From positions 1 through 64,000 of the forward strand of contig UCGV01000011.1 of the NCBI GenBank assembly GCA_900471925.1: DNA of 64,000 nt, written 5' to 3'. The first letter of the stretch is position 1. The number at the start of each line of letters is the position of its first letter. Origin of the DNA: Hyphomicrobiales bacterium. GTDB lineage: Bacteria; Pseudomonadota; Alphaproteobacteria; Rhizobiales; Rhizobiaceae. Shown here in pieces: positions 55,884-64,000 of the stretch. Under the pieces are notes generated by a model, which was given only the letters and a program-made list of their open reading frames with translations, did no database searches and was not told the origin of the DNA. A program made the translations under genes and the position numbers.

Positions 55884-56117
55884 ATGCTAAAAGAAGATGT
55901 TGCCAAAGCGAAGAAAATCGCTCTCGTTCTCACGCTGGTTTTCGGCGCTCTCATATCCTACGCGAAGTTCGCCGGACTGTTTCCGCCACCCAATTTCAAA
56001 GAGGAGGCCAAGTACGGGCCGCCGGGCTGGTTCTCGCGCTTCGACCTTGGACCTTCGCCATCCCATCAACCCGCGGACTTCCGACCGGCTGACCCGCGGC
56101 GCAATACTTCTGTTTAA
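55884..56117 (+). CDS. Small hypothetical membrane protein
   Basis: The ATG at 55884 opens 77 codons with one likely membrane helix (KKIALVLTLVFGALISYAKF) and a polar, Pro-rich tail. The ribosome site is weak (AGCAGG). It stands alone between the second ku gene and tRNA-Phe, and no family is recognised. It may be real but could be chance. Confidence 0.35.
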   Translation: MLKEDVAKAKKIALVLTLVFGALISYAKFAGLFPPPNFKEEAKYGPPGWFSRFDLGPSPSHQPADFRPADPRRNTSV

Positions 56118-56209
56118 TGATGCGCTGGCGAGCAACGCAATCTGTCTCCGGCGGTGAAAACCACTAGCGACGCAAAGCAACTGTGCCTGATATTGGCTGA
56201 GTGGAAAAA

Positions 56210-56285
56210 TGGTGCCCAAGACCGGAATCGAACCAGTGACACGCGGATTTTCAATCCGCTGCTCTACCAACTGAGCTACTTGGGC
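56210..56285 (-). tRNA. tRNA-Phe (GAA)
   Basis: Read on the minus strand the 76 bases begin GCCCAAGTAGCTCAGTTGGT and end in CCA, with a perfect acceptor stem GCCCAAG/CTTGGGC. The anticodon stem GCGGA/TCCGC holds the loop TTGAAAA, anticodon GAA. The T arm GGTTCGATTCC is standard. CCA is encoded in the gene. Confidence 0.97.
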
Positions 56286-56464
56286 TTACCATGCTTCCTG
56301 GAAAACATTCCACTTTGGAATGTCGGGGCCTTGGTGCGCCCCGGAAGCGAGCGGGGTTATAGCATCTTGTTCGGCCATGGCAAGCATCAAATGATAGTTT
56401 TTTGACGGTCCTGCAAATTTTGGCGATTTGCGAGGAAAAATAAGGGCTTCGCGGTGGAAAACTG

Positions 56465-56677
56465 TCAGCTTTCCTCGTCGGTATAATCTGCCTTCGTCTC
56501 ATCGTCGGCTACGGGAATGGCGTAGGAGCCCGTCAGCCAGCGCGACAGGTCCACTTCGCGGCAGCGATTGGAGCAGAAGGGATAGTGGTCGCGGTTCGAG
56601 GGTTTGCCGCATTCCGGGCACGGACGGGTCTTGCGCAGCGGCTCGACCTTGGCGCCGGTTTTCATTTCATCAGACAT
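56465..56677 (-). CDS. yacG: Zinc-binding DNA gyrase inhibitor YacG
   Basis: YacG is a small zinc protein that binds gyrase. The 70-residue product has the four zinc cysteines C20, C23, C35 and C39 in RPCPECGKPSNRDHYPFCSN with RCREVDLSRW just after, exactly the family pattern. An acidic tail follows. It lies downstream of maf, as in many alphaproteobacteria. Confidence 0.93.
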   Translation of the reverse strand: MSDEMKTGAKVEPLRKTRPCPECGKPSNRDHYPFCSNRCREVDLSRWLTGSYAIPVADDETKADYTDEES

Positions 56678-56741
56678 GGTTTTTCCTCCTACAGTATCGG
56701 TGCGAAATCAGAGCGATTTTTGCAAAGTCCGATGTGTAGCT

Positions 56742-57362
56742 TCAGCCTTCGGGCCAACGGCTGTGGACATCGAAGCCCTCGCCGGTCAGAAGCAGGATGG
56801 TTTCGTAAAGCGGCAATCCCACGACATTGGTGTAGGAACCCACCATTTTCTGCACGAAGGTGCCTGCCAGGCCCTGGATACCGTAGGCACCGGCCTTGCC
56901 GCGCCACTGGCCTGACGCGATGTAGTTTTCAATCTCGAAGCTCGACAAGCGTTTGAAGCGCACCTTGGTCTCGACGATCTTCTGGCGCACCTTGCGATCG
57001 GGCGTGATCAGGCAGATGCCGGTATAGACGACGTGGTTGCGGCCGGAGAGAAGGTGCAGCGAGTTCGATGCCTCATCGGCGAACTCCGCCTTGCCGAGAA
57101 TGCGACGGCCGACAGCGACCACCGTATCGGCGGACAGGATGTAGCTGCCCTTCCAGGTGATATCGCCCTTGATGGCGGCCAATGCTGCCTCGGCCTTCTC
57201 GCCCGAAAGGCGACGGGCAAGCGAACGCGGATGCTCCGACTTCTTCGGCGTCTCGTCGATATCCATCGGCATCAGGCGCGAGGGCTCGATGCCGGCCTGA
57301 TTGAGCAGATCGACGCGGCGGGGCGAGCCCGAGGCCAGAATGAGCTTGTATTTCAGCGCCAT
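56742..57362 (-). CDS. maf: Maf-family nucleoside triphosphate pyrophosphatase
   Basis: Maf proteins hydrolyse non-canonical or certain canonical nucleotides (dTTP/UTP type) and affect cell division. The 206-residue protein has the entry motif [16 protein letters not shown], the catalytic [18 protein letters not shown] and the later [20 protein letters not shown]. It lies between infA and yacG. The GAYGIQG stretch suggests the YhdE-like subtype. Confidence 0.94.
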   Translation of the reverse strand: MALKYKLILASGSPRRVDLLNQAGIEPSRLMPMDIDETPKKSEHPRSLARRLSGEKAEAALAAIKGDITWKGSYILSADTVVAVGRRILGKAEFADEASNSLHLLSGRNHVVYTGICLITPDRKVRQKIVETKVRFKRLSSFEIENYIASGQWRGKAGAYGIQGLAGTFVQKMVGSYTNVVGLPLYETILLLTGEGFDVHSRWPEG

Positions 57363-57420
57363 GGAACCTCGACCATCGGCAGGCGGGAGCGGAAGCTCCG
57401 GGGAGCTTCGCAGACCAAGC

Positions 57421-57639
57421 TTACTTGAAGCGGTAGGTGATGCGGCCCTTCGTCAGGTCGTAGGGCGTCATTTCCACAAGCACCTTGTCGCCGGCGAGAA
57501 CGCGGATGCGGTTCTTGCGCATGCGGCCGGCGGTGTGGGCAATGATCTCGTGCTCGTTTTCAAGCTTCACGCGGAAAGTCGCATTCGGCAGAAGTTCGGT
57601 CACGATGCCCGGGAATTCGAGGACTTCTTCTTTAGGCAT
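57421..57639 (-). CDS. infA: Translation initiation factor IF-1
   Basis: IF-1 occupies the A site of the 30S subunit at initiation. The ATG at 57639, with an AGGAAG site upstream, gives 72 residues, the standard length: [20 protein letters not shown] and [20 protein letters not shown] with ending [10 protein letters not shown]. The longer frame is not used. A strong hairpin with a T run lies only about 30 bases upstream of the start. Confidence 0.97.
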   Translation of the reverse strand: MPKEEVLEFPGIVTELLPNATFRVKLENEHEIIAHTAGRMRKNRIRVLAGDKVLVEMTPYDLTKGRITYRFK

Positions 57640-57667
57640 ATAAGGGTTTTCTTCCTGTGTGTTGGGT

Positions 57668-57686
57668 AAAAAGGCGCAAGGCGCCT
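57668..57686 (-). terminator. Terminator-like hairpin just upstream of infA
   Basis: On the minus strand AGGCGC-CTT-GCGCCT is followed by four further T after the stem T, then ACCC. It lies between the phosphatase gene (stop at 57760) and the infA start (57639). It probably ends the hisD-phosphatase transcript, and any infA promoter upstream of it must pass through it. Confidence 0.7.
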
Positions 57687-57759
57687 GAAAATTTGCGCGG
57701 AAACTACACAATCAACGGGGATTTGTGAACCTCGTAGATCAGGCTTTCCGACTTTTGTT

Positions 57760-58245
57760 TCACGCCGATTGCGCGGCGATGCCATTTCTCTTGAGTAGCC
57801 GGCTCTCGATGAGGCCGGCCAGGTGATCGCGAACCTCACGATAACCGTCCAATATCTGCTCGCGCGTACCGGTCACGACGGTCGGATCCATGGTCGGCCA
57901 ATAGACGACATCCACCGCGCTGGAGCGGGTGAGCTCGAGTGCTGCATGATGGGCCGGCGGCGAGAGCGTGATGATGAGATCGAAATAATCGTCCTCGAGC
58001 TCTTCCAAGGTCTGCGGCTGTTTCCGGCCGAGCGAAAGGCCGATTTCCTCCAGCACGACATCGACAAAGGGATCGCGTTCGCCGGCACGAACGCCGGCAG
58101 ACCTTATATAAGTGTTGCCGGGCAGAATGCTACGGGCGATCGCTTCGGCCATCGGCGAGCGGATGGCGTTCATGCCGCACATGAAGAGAATGGCGCCCGG
58201 CCGCTTCCCCCCTTCCGTTTCGACATGCGGCTCCATCGCCGTCAT
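57760..58245 (-). CDS. Low-molecular-weight protein-tyrosine-phosphatase family protein
   Basis: This 161-residue protein has the CX5R active site C23-GMNAI-R29-S ([14 protein letters not shown]) and the general acid aspartate in [10 protein letters not shown], so it is a likely active member of the LMW-PTP/arsenate-reductase fold. It overlaps UPF0262 by four bases. In alphaproteobacteria this gene is commonly found between UPF0262 and infA. The substrate is unknown. Confidence 0.88.
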   Translation of the reverse strand: MTAMEPHVETEGGKRPGAILFMCGMNAIRSPMAEAIARSILPGNTYIRSAGVRAGERDPFVDVVLEEIGLSLGRKQPQTLEELEDDYFDLIITLSPPAHHAALELTRSSAVDVVYWPTMDPTVVTGTREQILDGYREVRDHLAGLIESRLLKRNGIAAQSA

Positions 58246-58715
58246 CCGCGCCAGTAGAGCACGCAGACCAGCGTGAAAAGACGCCGGGCGGTGTCGAAAT
58301 CGACGTCGATCTTGCCGGAGAGGCGGTCTTTCAGCGTCTGCGAGCCCTCATTGTGGATGCCGCGCCGGCCCATGTCTATCGCCTCGATGCGGCTCGGCGA
58401 GGCCGAGCGGATCGCTTCATAATAGCTTTCGCAGATCATGAAATAGTCCTTCACGATCCGGCGGAAAGGCGTCAGCGACAGGATGTGGGTTGCAACGGCG
58501 TCGCCCATCTCCGTGGTGATCGCGAAGACCAGTTTGGAGTCAACGAGCGAGATGTTAAGCCGGTAAGGTCCGCCGGAATGGCCTGCGGGCGTGAAGGTAT
58601 TTTCCTCGATCAGGTCGAAGATCGCGACTGCACGCTCATGCTCGACATCGGGAGTCGAACGGCCGATCGTATCGTCAAGGACAACGTCGCAGAGCCGGAA
58701 GTTGTCCCTGCCCAT
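58242..58715 (-). CDS. UPF0262 family protein
   Basis: This 157-residue protein belongs to UPF0262, conserved in alphaproteobacteria and without known function. Family features are [40 protein letters not shown] and [20 protein letters not shown]. It starts four bases after hisD and overlaps the phosphatase gene. Confidence 0.9.
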   Translation of the reverse strand: MGRDNFRLCDVVLDDTIGRSTPDVEHERAVAIFDLIEENTFTPAGHSGGPYRLNISLVDSKLVFAITTEMGDAVATHILSLTPFRRIVKDYFMICESYYEAIRSASPSRIEAIDMGRRGIHNEGSQTLKDRLSGKIDVDFDTARRLFTLVCVLYWRG

Positions 58716-58719
58716 CCCC

Positions 58720-60018
58720 TCACCTTTCGAGATTCAGGCGGATCGCGACCGATCGCGCATGGGCATCAAGGCCCTCGGAAACGGCGAGTGCGATCGCTGC
58801 CGGGCCGAGATCGCGAAGCTGCTGGGGGCCGAGCCGCAGGATCGATGTGCGCTTGACGAAATCGAGAACCGAAAGGCCGGAGGAGAAACGCGCCGAACGC
58901 GCCGTCGGCAGCACGTGGTTGGAGCCGCCGACATAATCGCCGATCACTTCGGGCGTATGCGCGCCGATGAAGATCGCGCCGGCATTGCGGATCTTTTCAA
59001 CGAAATAATCCGGATTGACGACGGCAAGTTCCAGATGCTCGGCCGCGATGCGGTTTGCGAGCGGGATGGCATCCTTGAGATCGGAGACGAGGATGATCGC
59101 GCCAAAATCGCGCCAGCTCGCAGCGGCAGTTTCCGCGCGGTTCAGCGTCTTCAGCTGCCGCTCGACGGCGGCTTCCACAGCCTTGCCGAATTCCTCGTTG
59201 TCGGTAATCAGGATCGCCTGCGAGCTTTCGTCATGCTCGGCCTGGGCAAGCAGATCGGCAGCAACCCAGTCGGGATTGTTGTCCTTATCGGCAATGACGA
59301 GCACTTCGGAGGGGCCGGCGATCATGTCGATGCCGACGGTGCCGAAGACCTGGCGCTTGGCAGCGGCGACATATGCATTGCCCGGGCCGGTGATCTTGGC
59401 GACCGGAGCGATCGTCTCCGTGCCGTAGGCAAGGGCGGCAATCGCCTGCGCGCCGCCGACGCGGTAGATTTCGCTGACACCGGCAAGCTTGGCTGCAGCC
59501 AGAACGGCCGGATTGACCGAACCGCCAGTTGCCGGCACGGCGATGACGATGCGCTCGACGCCCGCGACCTTGGCCGGCACGGCGTTCATCAGCACCGAGC
59601 TCGGATAACTTGCGGTACCACCCGGCACATAGAGGCCCACTGCTTCGATCGCCGTCCAGCGCGAACCGAGGCCGACGCCCATGGCATCTTCATAGATGTC
59701 ATCCTTCGGCATCTGACGGCTGTGATGGGCTTCGATGCGAACCGCCGCGACCTTCAGCGCGCCGAGCACTTCCGAAGGAACCACCTCGACGGCATTCTCG
59801 ATCTCTTCCTCGGACACGCGCATCGGTACTTTCGCGTAATCGATGCTGTCGAATTTCTTAGAATATTCAGCAAGGGCGACATCGCCGCGGGCGCGCACGT
59901 CATCAATGATGGTGCGCACGACTGCGTTGACGTCTTCCGAGACCTCGCGCTTGGTGGTCAGAAAAGCCGCGAAACGCTGCTCGAAACCATCGGATGCCTG
60001 ATTGAGCCAGATTGCCAA
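58720..60018 (-). CDS. hisD: Histidinol dehydrogenase
   Basis: HisD makes histidine from histidinol in two NAD-dependent oxidations. The 432-residue length is normal. Conserved blocks include [60 protein letters not shown], and the zinc/catalytic part [18 protein letters not shown]. It lies between DUF2948 and UPF0262, as in related species; other his genes are not in the window. Confidence 0.97.
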   Translation of the reverse strand: MAIWLNQASDGFEQRFAAFLTTKREVSEDVNAVVRTIIDDVRARGDVALAEYSKKFDSIDYAKVPMRVSEEEIENAVEVVPSEVLGALKVAAVRIEAHHSRQMPKDDIYEDAMGVGLGSRWTAIEAVGLYVPGGTASYPSSVLMNAVPAKVAGVERIVIAVPATGGSVNPAVLAAAKLAGVSEIYRVGGAQAIAALAYGTETIAPVAKITGPGNAYVAAAKRQVFGTVGIDMIAGPSEVLVIADKDNNPDWVAADLLAQAEHDESSQAILITDNEEFGKAVEAAVERQLKTLNRAETAAASWRDFGAIILVSDLKDAIPLANRIAAEHLELAVVNPDYFVEKIRNAGAIFIGAHTPEVIGDYVGGSNHVLPTARSARFSSGLSVLDFVKRTSILRLGPQQLRDLGPAAIALAVSEGLDAHARSVAIRLNLER

Positions 60019-60052
60019 GGCGGTATTCCTTTTCTACTCGAAACTGTTTCGC

Positions 60053-60490
60053 TCAAGTGCCCGGATGGCGCGGCTTGGAACCCGTTTCCCAGGCGCCGCC
60101 GATATCGGCAAGCTGCACCTCGATGCATTCGACCTCGAGCACGATGGAAGCCGTGCCGGACAGGGAAAGTTCCAGCGTACCTTCCGGCCCCTCGCCCTTC
60201 TGTTCGAAACGCAGCGCCAGCAGCGAGAGCACGTCGTCACGCCGCGCCCGATCGATGCCGATCGAGCGGACTGACAATACACGCTTGAAAACGAGGGCGG
60301 CGCGGCGGCGTTCGAAGCCCTTGCGCTTGCGGGCCGCCTCTTCCCAGACGAAACGGTTGGCGGCGAGCGCGAACTGCTTGTCGCGCGGCGACCAGTCGAT
60401 ATCGGCCACCTTGAAGACACTGTCCTGCATATGCGCGGAAATGACCGCAAGGTCTTCACTATCGAGCGCAACAAGCTTCAGGTCGGTCAT
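60053..60490 (-). CDS. DUF2948 family protein
   Basis: The ATG at 60490 gives 145 residues starting MTDLKLVALDSEDLAVISAH; this is the DUF2948 family, found between murA and hisD in alphaproteobacteria, function unknown. Other conserved parts are ADIDWSPRDKQFALAANRFV and LSLSGTASIVLEVECIEVQL. The longer frame to 60565 adds residues that do not fit the family. Confidence 0.88.
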   Translation of the reverse strand: MTDLKLVALDSEDLAVISAHMQDSVFKVADIDWSPRDKQFALAANRFVWEEAARKRKGFERRRAALVFKRVLSVRSIGIDRARRDDVLSLLALRFEQKGEGPEGTLELSLSGTASIVLEVECIEVQLADIGGAWETGSKPRHPGT

Positions 60491-60580
60491 CCAGCCTCTA
60501 TCCCGTGTCTTGATGCCGCGCCTGCGGCGATCTGTCAGACAACGGAGATAAGGCGCGGCGGCCAAATACGCAACCGGGAT

Positions 60581-60602
60581 AAAGGGCGCATAAGCGCCCT
60601 TT
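60581..60602 (-). terminator. Terminator after murA
   Basis: The 9-base stem AAAGGGCGC/GCGCCCTTT has a 4-base loop (ATAA) and begins two bases after the murA stop. Read on the minus strand it ends in CCCTTTATC. It is symmetric and lies between murA and DUF2948. Confidence 0.7.
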
Positions 60603-60604
60603 TC

Positions 60605-61897
60605 TTACTCGCTGACGCGTTCGACGATGGCGCCGCAGCGGGTCAGCTTTTCTTCCAGCCGCTCGAAGCCGCGATCAAGGTGATAGACGCGGGAAACCGT
60701 GGTTTCGCCTTCGGCGGCAAGGCCGGCGATGACGAGGGAAACGGAAGCGCGCAGATCGGTTGCCATGACAGGCGCACCCTTCAGCCGCTGGACACCTTCG
60801 ATCTTGGCCGTCTGGCCCGAGAGCGAGATCTTGGCGCCGAGACGGGCAAGCTCCTGCACGTGCATGAAGCGGTTTTCAAAAATGGTTTCGGTGACATGCG
60901 AGACGCCGGAAGAGCGGGTCATCAGCGCCATGAACTGCGCCTGCAGGTCGGTCGGGAAGCCCGGAAAGGGATCGGTGACGATATCAACAGGGCTGATGCC
61001 GGCGCCGTTGCGCTTGATGCGCATGCCGTTGTTGGTCGGCGAGATATCAGCGCCGGCGCGGCGCAGCGTTTCCAGCGCCGTTTCGAGCAGGGCCACATCG
61101 GTATTTTCGAGCACCACGTCACCGCCGGCCATGGCGACAGCCATCGCATAGGTTCCGGTCTCGATACGGTCGGGCAGGACGCGATGGCGCGCGCCGGAAA
61201 GCGAGGTGACGCCTTCGATGGTGATGGTGGACGTACCGGCGCCGGAAACCTTGGCGCCCATGGCGTTCAGGCAGTTGGCAAGGTCGACGACTTCAGGTTC
61301 GCGGGCGGCATTACCGATCACGGTCGTGCCACGAGCCAGCGTTGCCGCCATCATCAGCACGTGTGTCGCGCCGACCGAGACCTTCGGGAAGGTATAATGC
61401 GTGCCGATGAGGCCGCCCTGCGGCGCCCTGGCGTTGATATAGCCTCCGTCGATTTCCATTGTCGCGCCGAGCGCGGTCAGGCCTTCGATGAAAAGGTCGA
61501 CCGGGCGCGTGCCGATGGCGCAGCCGCCCGGCAGCGACACGCGGCAATAGCCTTCGCGCGCCAGAAGCGGGCCGATGACCCAGAAGGAGGCGCGCATCTT
61601 AGAGACCAGCTCGTAAGGCGCAGTCGTATCGACGATGGTGCGGCAGGTGAAATGGATCGTGCGGGCGTAGGAATCTTCCTGGCGCTCGCGGCGGCCGTTG
61701 ACGGCGACGTCAACGCCGTGATTGCCGAGGATGCGCATCAGCAATTCGACATCGGCGAGATGCGGCACGTTTTCCAGCGTCAGCGTATCGCTCGTCAACA
61801 GCGAGGCGATCATCAGCGGCAGCGCGGCATTCTTGGCGCCGGAGATCGGAATGATGCCGTTGAGCTCATTACCGCCGACAATTCTGATACGATCCAT
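60605..61897 (-). CDS. murA: UDP-N-acetylglucosamine 1-carboxyvinyltransferase
   Basis: MurA adds enolpyruvate to UDP-GlcNAc, the first step of peptidoglycan synthesis. The 430-residue protein has K22-N23 in [12 protein letters not shown] and the fosfomycin-target cysteine C126 in [17 protein letters not shown]. Other conserved parts are [20 protein letters not shown] and [14 protein letters not shown]. It appears to have its own terminator. Confidence 0.97.
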   Translation of the reverse strand: MDRIRIVGGNELNGIIPISGAKNAALPLMIASLLTSDTLTLENVPHLADVELLMRILGNHGVDVAVNGRRERQEDSYARTIHFTCRTIVDTTAPYELVSKMRASFWVIGPLLAREGYCRVSLPGGCAIGTRPVDLFIEGLTALGATMEIDGGYINARAPQGGLIGTHYTFPKVSVGATHVLMMAATLARGTTVIGNAAREPEVVDLANCLNAMGAKVSGAGTSTITIEGVTSLSGARHRVLPDRIETGTYAMAVAMAGGDVVLENTDVALLETALETLRRAGADISPTNNGMRIKRNGAGISPVDIVTDPFPGFPTDLQAQFMALMTRSSGVSHVTETIFENRFMHVQELARLGAKISLSGQTAKIEGVQRLKGAPVMATDLRASVSLVIAGLAAEGETTVSRVYHLDRGFERLEEKLTRCGAIVERVSE

Positions 61898-62014
61898 GTG
61901 TACCTACGGGCGAGGCCCGCCTTTCCTCAAAAGTTTTGCCTCAAGGGGGCAAGGCAAGAAGTGCGGGTCTTTAGAGCAAATCCCCGCACGCTTCAATTCG
62001 TCGCGGACCGAACA

Positions 62015-62224
62015 TTACGATTCGTCCATTTTTGCGGCGGTGGCCTTTGCCGCAGGCAGGCCATCCGTCTCGTCAGCCTGACCGGACCGGCGAGCACGCA
62101 CCTGTTGTTTGCGTCTTGAAAGATTTTCTCTCAGCTTTTCGGCAGCCCGCTCGCGGCGCAATGCCGCCTGTGCTTCCATGGCTGCTTTCCGGCTCTGCCG
62201 GGCCTTTTCAGTCTCTTCGTTCAT
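62015..62224 (-). CDS. Small basic hypothetical protein upstream of murA
   Basis: This 69-residue protein is made of charged residues and alanine (KARQSRKAAMEAQAALRRER, ENLSRRKQQVRARR), probably one long helix with a disordered tail. No family is recognised. A GAGG lies very close to the ATG, so the start may be off. It is on the same strand as murA, 118 bases upstream. Confidence 0.5.
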   Translation of the reverse strand: MNEETEKARQSRKAAMEAQAALRRERAAEKLRENLSRRKQQVRARRSGQADETDGLPAAKATAAKMDES

Positions 62225-62378
62225 GCCTCAGGAGTAACCGAATTCGCGCCTTTCCAAAAGTGGTCCGAACGTTATTCCCAGAGAAGTTGGAAATTGCGGC
62301 TTGCACTCCTGCCGAACCTGTGGCAATAGCCGCCCCGTTCACGCGAATTGAGCGTTTCCGCTTCACGCGTCTGGTCCT

Positions 62379-62453
62379 GCTGCCGTAGCTCAGTGGTAGA
62401 GCACACCCTTGGTAAGGGTGAGGTCGGTGGTTCAATCCCACTCGGCAGCACCA
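62379..62453 (+). tRNA. tRNA-Thr (GGT)
   Basis: The 75 bases begin GCTGCCGTAGCTCAGTGGTA and end in CCA. The acceptor stem GCTGCCG/CGGCAGC is perfect. The anticodon stem CACCC/GGGTG holds the loop TTGGTAA, anticodon GGT. The T arm is GGTTCAATCCC. CCA is encoded. Confidence 0.97.
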
Positions 62454-62601
62454 GTTTCTCCCTTAGCATTATCCACCGCGCCAATTGGTGCCATTGCTGC
62501 CGGCGAAAATCTCGCTAGAATATTAGCATTCTGAGGTCTTCACGCAGGGAACCTGAAGGCTTCATTCAATGTTTCTATCGAGACATGCTGGAGGAGTATC
62601 G

Positions 62602-62844
62602 ATGGCGACTGAACGATGGAATGGTCCGATCAAGGTAGGTTTCGACGAGGCGGGAGCACACACGGTTAATGGACCGTTCGACGCTCTGGCATGCCTTGCC
62701 GAGCACTGGCCGACCGCACGCGGATTGCAATATCTGAAAGCACGCAGCGCCTGCCGCGCGGCACTCGACGGAAGAAAAAGCGTCGAAGAGGCACGCGAGG
62801 AGTTCATGGCGGCGGCAAAGGAAGCAAAGCTTAAGGTGCATTAA
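62602..62844 (+). CDS. DUF982 family protein
   Basis: The ATG at 62602 follows a strong GGAGGAG site and gives 80 residues. The family pattern is complete: ERWNGPIKVGFDEAG, GPFDALACLAEHWP, and CRAALDGRKSVEEAREEFMA with a final AAKEA. DUF982 proteins are numerous in rhizobia and have no known function. A strong terminator follows. Confidence 0.9.
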   Translation: MATERWNGPIKVGFDEAGAHTVNGPFDALACLAEHWPTARGLQYLKARSACRAALDGRKSVEEAREEFMAAAKEAKLKVH

Positions 62845-62916
62845 GCTTTCGGCGGCGATCGCGGGCAAGTAACAGGCCCGTGCGTGCCGAAACAGAGCAA
62901 TGCTTAATTTTGGCTT

Positions 62917-62950
62917 AACCCTGCACGGAGCTCGTGCAGGGTTTTGTTTT
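62917..62950 (+). terminator. Terminator of the DUF982 gene
   Basis: The stem CCCTGCACG/CGTGCAGGG with a 5-base loop is followed by TTTTGTTTT. It is a textbook plus-strand terminator. Confidence 0.88.
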
Positions 62951-63081
62951 GAAAGACATTGCGCAATTCAATTGTTCAACAATAGAACGGCGACAGCCAT
63001 CATGATGATGGTTAGAGGCTCGTCACCCTCTGCGGGAGACTGCAGACGAGCCTCGTCCGCAAGCAATTTCGAATATACTCT

Positions 63082-63345
63082 TCAGCAATCCGAAGTATTC
63101 TCATCCTCGACCTGAATATAACCGACACCGATGATTGTGCCATCGGCGGCGCGAATGAAGGATGGCAGGTAGTGCGGATCGGCGGGCTTGCAGGCAACGG
63201 CACTGGTATATTCGTTCAGCGCGATTTCATCCTTGGGCAGAGCCGAATAATTCCTATCGGTTTCGAGGGAAGCATAGGCGGAGCCGGCAAAGGCGCCGCA
63301 TCCGAGAAGCAGGGCCGCAGCCCATGGGCGTATGAGCGTTTGCAT
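63082..63345 (-). CDS. Small exported hypothetical protein
   Basis: The ATG at 63345 has a GGAGAC site and gives 87 residues with a clear signal peptide (MQTLIRPWAAALLLGCGAFA, then GSAYA). The mature part is short and polar, with two cysteines (one after AVA, one at the very end) that could form a disulfide. No family is recognised. Confidence 0.65.
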   Translation of the reverse strand: MQTLIRPWAAALLLGCGAFAGSAYASLETDRNYSALPKDEIALNEYTSAVACKPADPHYLPSFIRAADGTIIGVGYIQVEDENTSDC

Positions 63346-63429
63346 TCTTGTCTCCAGCTTTGAAATCCAGCCTTTCAACACCTGAGACGGGGAGTTGGTT
63401 CCTTGGAAATCGCAGCCGAAAATGCGGCT

Positions 63430-63693
63430 TCATCTAAGCAGCATGCGGCAATGGACATGACCCTTGCCGACGATATCCTCGGCGATTGCGAGCGCCCGCT
63501 CGCTATCGCCGTTCTGGCGCACGAAACCTTCGAGAATGACGAGGGAATCCAGCATGGAAACCATGATTTCACCCGCATCGAGATCGCCTGCGGCATGCAG
63601 GGCGCTTTCCACGGATGCGCGTGTCGCGGCCTCGTTATGACCTCTCATGCAGGCTTCCTCGTGGCTGAACGCGTTTTGAAACCGCAGCACCAT
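63430..63693 (-). CDS. Small hypothetical protein
   Basis: The ATG at 63693, with AGGA six bases upstream, gives 87 residues; a start five codons earlier at 63708 is possible. The protein is soluble and helical (ASVESALHAAGDLDAGEIMV, SERALAIAEDIVGKG). No family is recognised. Confidence 0.5.
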   Translation of the reverse strand: MVLRFQNAFSHEEACMRGHNEAATRASVESALHAAGDLDAGEIMVSMLDSLVILEGFVRQNGDSERALAIAEDIVGKGHVHCRMLLR

Positions 63694-63851
63694 GACCGTT
63701 CCTGACATTGGCTAACAGGATCTTAACGCGAGAGGACGACGTTTTGTTGCGTCCTCGTGCTGGCCGGATGCAAAGTTGAGAGTATTGTGATGCTTCGATC
63801 TTGCAGATCCTGCCGCGGCCGCGATGGCGATTGCATCAAGAGGAGATGATG

Positions 63852-64000
63852 ATGAAAGCGCTGATGCCCGCCCTTTTTGCCGCCGCCCTTGTCGCCGGCT
63901 GCTCGGCCGCGGACGCGCCTGCACTGGAGCCTATTCCCGGCAGCATCACCTATGGCGGGCAGCCGCGCACGAAGCTGACGAAATCGCCGATCGGCAGCGT
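63852..64000 (+). CDS. Lipoprotein, N-terminal part (runs off the right edge)
   Basis: Three ATG codons in a row (63846, 63849, 63852) follow an AGGAG site; the third has the best spacing. The product starts MKALMPALFAAALVAGCSAA, a lipoprotein signal with lipobox VAGC, followed by PIPGSITYGGQPRTKL. About 49 codons are visible with no stop. Its family cannot be named from this fragment. Confidence 0.75.
   Translation, partial: MKALMPALFAAALVAGCSAADAPALEPIPGSITYGGQPRTKLTKSPIGS

Noticed and set aside
56118..56209. Possible integration scar next to tRNA-Phe
   Set aside because: I looked for a duplicated tRNA 3' end, an integrase gene or direct repeats and saw none in the flanks.
57392..57409. 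Short GAAGCTCC/GGAGCTTC inverted repeat between infA and maf
   Set aside because: It has no T run on either strand and a very small loop, so it is not convincing as a terminator.
62900..63115. Plus-strand 71-codon frame after DUF982
   Set aside because: It begins upstream of and runs through a strong terminator, and has no ribosome site or domain.

Overview
The window looks like a chromosomal segment from a Rhizobiaceae bacterium, most likely Rhizobium in the broad sense. The DNA is GC-rich. The gene order of the motility block (icpA, cheS, cheY1, cheA, cheW, cheR, cheB, cheY2, cheD, cheT, fliF, visN, visR, flhB, fliG/N/M, motA, flgF, fliI, flgB/C, fliE, flgG/A/I, motE, flgH, fliL, fliP, fla) matches the order known from Sinorhizobium meliloti. 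Alphaproteobacterial families such as DUF982, UPF0262, DUF2948 and MotE support this. No insertion sequence, prophage, CRISPR array or clear pseudogene was seen.

Positions 1-17433 hold flagellar genes. A partial flagellin gene sits at the left edge, divergent from an OGT/SPINDLY-like glycosyltransferase (GT41) that is a candidate flagellin modifier. Two minus-strand blocks follow: flgB-flgC-fliE-flgG-flgA-flgI-motE-flgH-fliL-fliP, and flgF-fliI plus an unknown gene. Facing away from flgF is the plus-strand group motA-fliM-fliN-fliG-flhB plus another unknown gene. Positions 17528-29874 hold the regulators visN/visR, fliF and the complete che operon, all on the minus strand. VisN/VisR are the class I LuxR-type master regulators of this system. 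CheA with CheY1, CheY2, CheS and CheT forms the two-response-regulator pathway that works without CheZ.

Positions 30309-37245 carry a tiny membrane peptide, an ArnT/PMT-like glycosyltransferase, an XRE repressor divergent from a Kef-type antiporter, and a SecDF fusion. Positions 37342-44437 form a dense signalling island. It has three histidine kinases with phytochrome-type HisKA boxes, three stand-alone receiver proteins, a REC-kinase-REC hybrid and a third VisN-like LuxR regulator. One intergenic stretch in it (39477-39620) can fold into a long, nested structure and may encode an undescribed small RNA.

Positions 44459-50836 are metabolic and transport genes, including a fused ring-cleavage-dioxygenase/esterase. 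Positions 50993-55723 are a non-homologous end-joining island: two small genes, ku, ligD and a second, convergent ku. Positions 56210-62453 are housekeeping genes (tRNA-Phe, yacG, maf, infA, LMW phosphatase, UPF0262, hisD, DUF2948, murA, tRNA-Thr). The right edge holds small rhizobial genes and the start of a lipoprotein gene.

All functions are read from sequence motifs and remembered family knowledge; no database search was run.
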